NCBI GenBank assembly: GCA_002384765.1
Contig: DGBM01000145.1
Location: forward strand, 2,193-17,555
DNA: 15,363 nucleotides
Reading direction: 5' to 3'
Origin: Demequinaceae bacterium UBA4004
GTDB lineage: Bacteria; Actinomycetota; Actinomycetes; Actinomycetales; Demequinaceae
The notes under the pieces were generated by a model. That model worked only from the letters and a program-made list of their open reading frames with translations, ran no database searches and was not told the origin of the DNA. Every line of letters starts with the position of its first letter. The first letter of the stretch is position 1. This document shows positions 13,748 to 15,363 of the stretch, piece by piece. Both the position numbers and the translations under genes were made by a program.

Positions 13748-15178
13748 TCAGGCTTCCGTGTGGCTGACGTCTTCCTGACGATCGCCTGACGATGTGGGAA
13801 GTGACAGCACGAAGTGTGCGCCGCGGCCCGAGTCGCGTAGCGTGACGGTTCCGCCGTGAGCGCGCGCCACGGCGTCGACGATGGCCAGGCCGAGTCCCGA
13901 GTGGCGTCCCCTGCCGGGTGAGGTGGTGAAGAAACGGTCGAAGACCCTTCCTCGCACTGTTGCGGCGATGCCGGGACCCTCGTCGGCCACTTCGATCAGG
14001 ATCACGCCGCTGTCGCGAGTCACGGCGACGGTGACGATCCCGCCGCCGTGCTGGACGGCATTGCCCACGAGGTTGCGCAGCGCCCTGCGCAGCGCGGCGG
14101 CGTCGGCGTTGATGACGCCGATGCCTTCTGCCACGTGGCACGTGACCGTGGCATCGGCCGCCGCGACCACAGCGTCTTCGGTGACCTCGCGCGCAAGAGC
14201 GCCCACGTCGACGGGCTCCTTGGTGACGTGCGGCGTGACGTCAAGCGACGCGAGCAGCGCCAGCTCGTCGACCACGCCGCCCAACTCCTCGGCAGCTCCC
14301 ACGATGCGTTCGATGGCGTCGCGTGACTTGTCGCTGTCGAGCCTTCCCTCAAGCAGAACCTCCGACCACCCCTGCACCTTGGCGATGGGCGTGCGCAGTT
14401 CATGGGACGCGTCCGCCACGAAATCGCGAATGGCGCGCTCGGCTATGGTGCGGCGCGTGATGGCGTCGTCCACTGAGCGTGCAATCGCCTCGGTCTCCGC
14501 GAACGGGGTGTCGACGGGCATCGGTTCGGCAACCCCGGACTCTGCGATCTTCGAGGCGGTCGCGGCGATAGCGTTGAGCGGAGCGAGGGAACGCCGGATG
14601 ACGGTGCGTCCCACGACGGCCAAGGCCAGGGTCGTGAGGAGTGTCAGCGCCAGCGCCACGAGCGAGACGGTGCGAACGGTCTGGCGATCCGATGTCACGT
14701 CGATGGCGACCAGCACGCGGTCGACCTCGACGGACCCGCCTTCGCCGCTTGCGCCCGCAAGGGCCAGGGAGTCGGCGTCCACGACGGCACCGCGATAGCG
14801 GTGCATGCCGATGCGGAAGGCGAACGGGGCCTCGTCGCGCGGGTCGATGGGCAAGAGCGCCACATCGATGGCCGCCGCGCTCAAGACCTGCATCTGGCCG
14901 TCGACCGTGATGACGGCAACCAGCGTGCGAGGGGGCAGGATGCGCGCCAGACGGTTCTCGTCGACCACGATGGTGGAGCCGGGACCGTCCTCGGTGGAAC
15001 TGACCACATCCACGGCGGCGGCGAGATCATCGTCGGCTGCGGACCGTAGGTGGGCGGCGAGCGTCCACAGCAGCGCAAGGGTGACGGCTACGAGTCCGAC
15101 CACTGTCACGGCGACCACGCGGAATACGAGGGTGCGCTCAAGCGAGACGGACCCTGCAGGCGTTCGGCGGGTGCTCAC
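13748..15178 (-). CDS. Sensor histidine kinase
   Basis: Membrane kinase of 476 residues forming a two-component system with the preceding regulator. It has TM1 (about 18-42), an extracytoplasmic sensor loop of about 125 residues (43-168) with no family I recognise, TM2 (about 170-194), and a HAMP-like region (195-245). The H-box is DASHELRTPIAKVQG with phospho-acceptor His259. The N-box NLVGNAVQHGGG holds Asn373, followed by DEGPG (399-403), FDRFF (413-417) and GLGLAIV (428-434). All catalytic motifs are intact. The start is GTG at 15178, overlapping the TGA of the regulator (GTGA), with GAGGGG six bases upstream. The operon places an exporter and a protease downstream, so an envelope signal is the most likely input. 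Confidence 0.95.
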   Translation of the reverse strand: MSTRRTPAGSVSLERTLVFRVVAVTVVGLVAVTLALLWTLAAHLRSAADDDLAAAVDVVSSTEDGPGSTIVVDENRLARILPPRTLVAVITVDGQMQVLSAAAIDVALLPIDPRDEAPFAFRIGMHRYRGAVVDADSLALAGASGEGGSVEVDRVLVAIDVTSDRQTVRTVSLVALALTLLTTLALAVVGRTVIRRSLAPLNAIAATASKIAESGVAEPMPVDTPFAETEAIARSVDDAITRRTIAERAIRDFVADASHELRTPIAKVQGWSEVLLEGRLDSDKSRDAIERIVGAAEELGGVVDELALLASLDVTPHVTKEPVDVGALAREVTEDAVVAAADATVTCHVAEGIGVINADAAALRRALRNLVGNAVQHGGGIVTVAVTRDSGVILIEVADEGPGIAATVRGRVFDRFFTTSPGRGRHSGLGLAIVDAVARAHGGTVTLRDSGRGAHFVLSLPTSSGDRQEDVSHTEA

Positions 15179-15363
15179 GGCGTTCCCCTCAGGGAATAGC
15201 CGAAGCCCCTGACCGTCTGGAGCAATTCGGGCTCTCCCAATTTCTTGCGGAGGGTGGAAACAAAGCGCTCCACAACGGCTCCATCGCCCCCGAAGTCGTA
15301 ACCCCAGATCTCGTCCAGAAGCTGCGCCTTGGACAACACCCTGCCCGCGTTGCGCGCCAAGTG
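15175..15363 (-). CDS. OmpR/PhoB-type response regulator, C-terminal fragment (runs off right edge)
   Basis: The last 62 codons of a response regulator, from HLARNAGRVLS to SLRGTP. They form most of a winged-helix DNA-binding domain: KAQLLDEIWGYDF, the recognition-helix region VVERFVSTLRKKLGE, and the wing TVRGFGYSLRG. These are hallmarks of the OmpR/PhoB class. The receiver domain and phosphorylated Asp lie outside the window. The TGA overlaps the kinase GTG, so the two are translationally coupled and are almost certainly a cognate pair. Confidence 0.92.
   Translation of the reverse strand, partial: HLARNAGRVLSKAQLLDEIWGYDFGGDGAVVERFVSTLRKKLGEPELLQTVRGFGYSLRGTP

Noticed and set aside
13731..14141. 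N-terminal extension of the LmeA-like protein into the kinase gene
   Set aside because: The extra residues are Arg-rich shadow sequence of the kinase; the start at 13730 gives a normal membrane anchor.
1..15363. Mobile elements, CRISPR arrays, tRNA or rRNA genes, tandem repeats
   Set aside because: No transposase, integrase, terminal repeats, regularly spaced repeats or tRNA-like folds were seen by eye, and coding regions fill almost all of the window.

Overview
The window is chromosomal DNA of an actinobacterium. Codon use is uniformly GC-rich, several genes start with GTG, and the set of GlgE (maltose-1-phosphate pathway), an MMPL-family exporter, an LmeA/DUF2993-like protein and SD-less (probably leaderless) start sites is typical of Actinomycetota. 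A Micrococcales-like organism is my guess, but nothing in the window fixes the genus. I saw no mobile element, tRNA, rRNA or CRISPR array. Coding density is very high; the longest stretch without a gene longer than 100 codons is about 190 bp (3327-3518), and it is rich in control signals.

Left block (1-5699, all on the minus strand) is carbohydrate metabolism. glgX (glycogen debranching) lies upstream of a galactose unit: a 23-codon upstream ORF, galK and galE. glgE follows, runs off the left edge, and probably has its own promoter. The galactose unit has a candidate -10 element overlapped by a LacI/GalR-type operator. The upstream ORF has a strong Shine-Dalgarno sequence and its stop overlaps the galK start (ATGA). 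galK has no good ribosome-binding site of its own and a perfect 6-bp hairpin sits just before its ATG. A second hairpin at the galK-galE junction pairs part of the galE Shine-Dalgarno. I read this as a chain of translational coupling: upstream ORF to galK to galE.

Middle block (5743-9569) holds etfB-etfA (electron transfer flavoprotein, plus strand, stop/start overlap), a convergent short-chain dehydrogenase (minus) and a cysteine desulfurase of the NifS/IscS type (plus). A hairpin covering both stop codons separates etfA from the dehydrogenase and may be a two-way terminator. etfB, the desulfurase and glgE share a TANNNT box exactly 6 nt before the start codon and lack a convincing Shine-Dalgarno, the pattern of leaderless mRNAs; glgX has a weaker version.

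Right block (9566-15363, all minus) is a tightly packed five-gene operon, read right to left: OmpR-type response regulator (only the C-terminal end is in the window), sensor histidine kinase, small membrane-anchored LmeA/DUF2993-like protein, MMPL-family transporter, and a subtilisin-like protease with a lipoprotein signal. Three of the four junctions are 4-base stop/start overlaps and the fourth is 17 bp. The layout suggests an envelope module in which a two-component system controls an RND/MMPL exporter together with a lipid-binding-type protein and a surface protease. This is the best candidate in the window for an undescribed system; its substrate cannot be told from the sequence. The operon meets the desulfurase gene tail to tail, with both stop codons sharing one CTAG.
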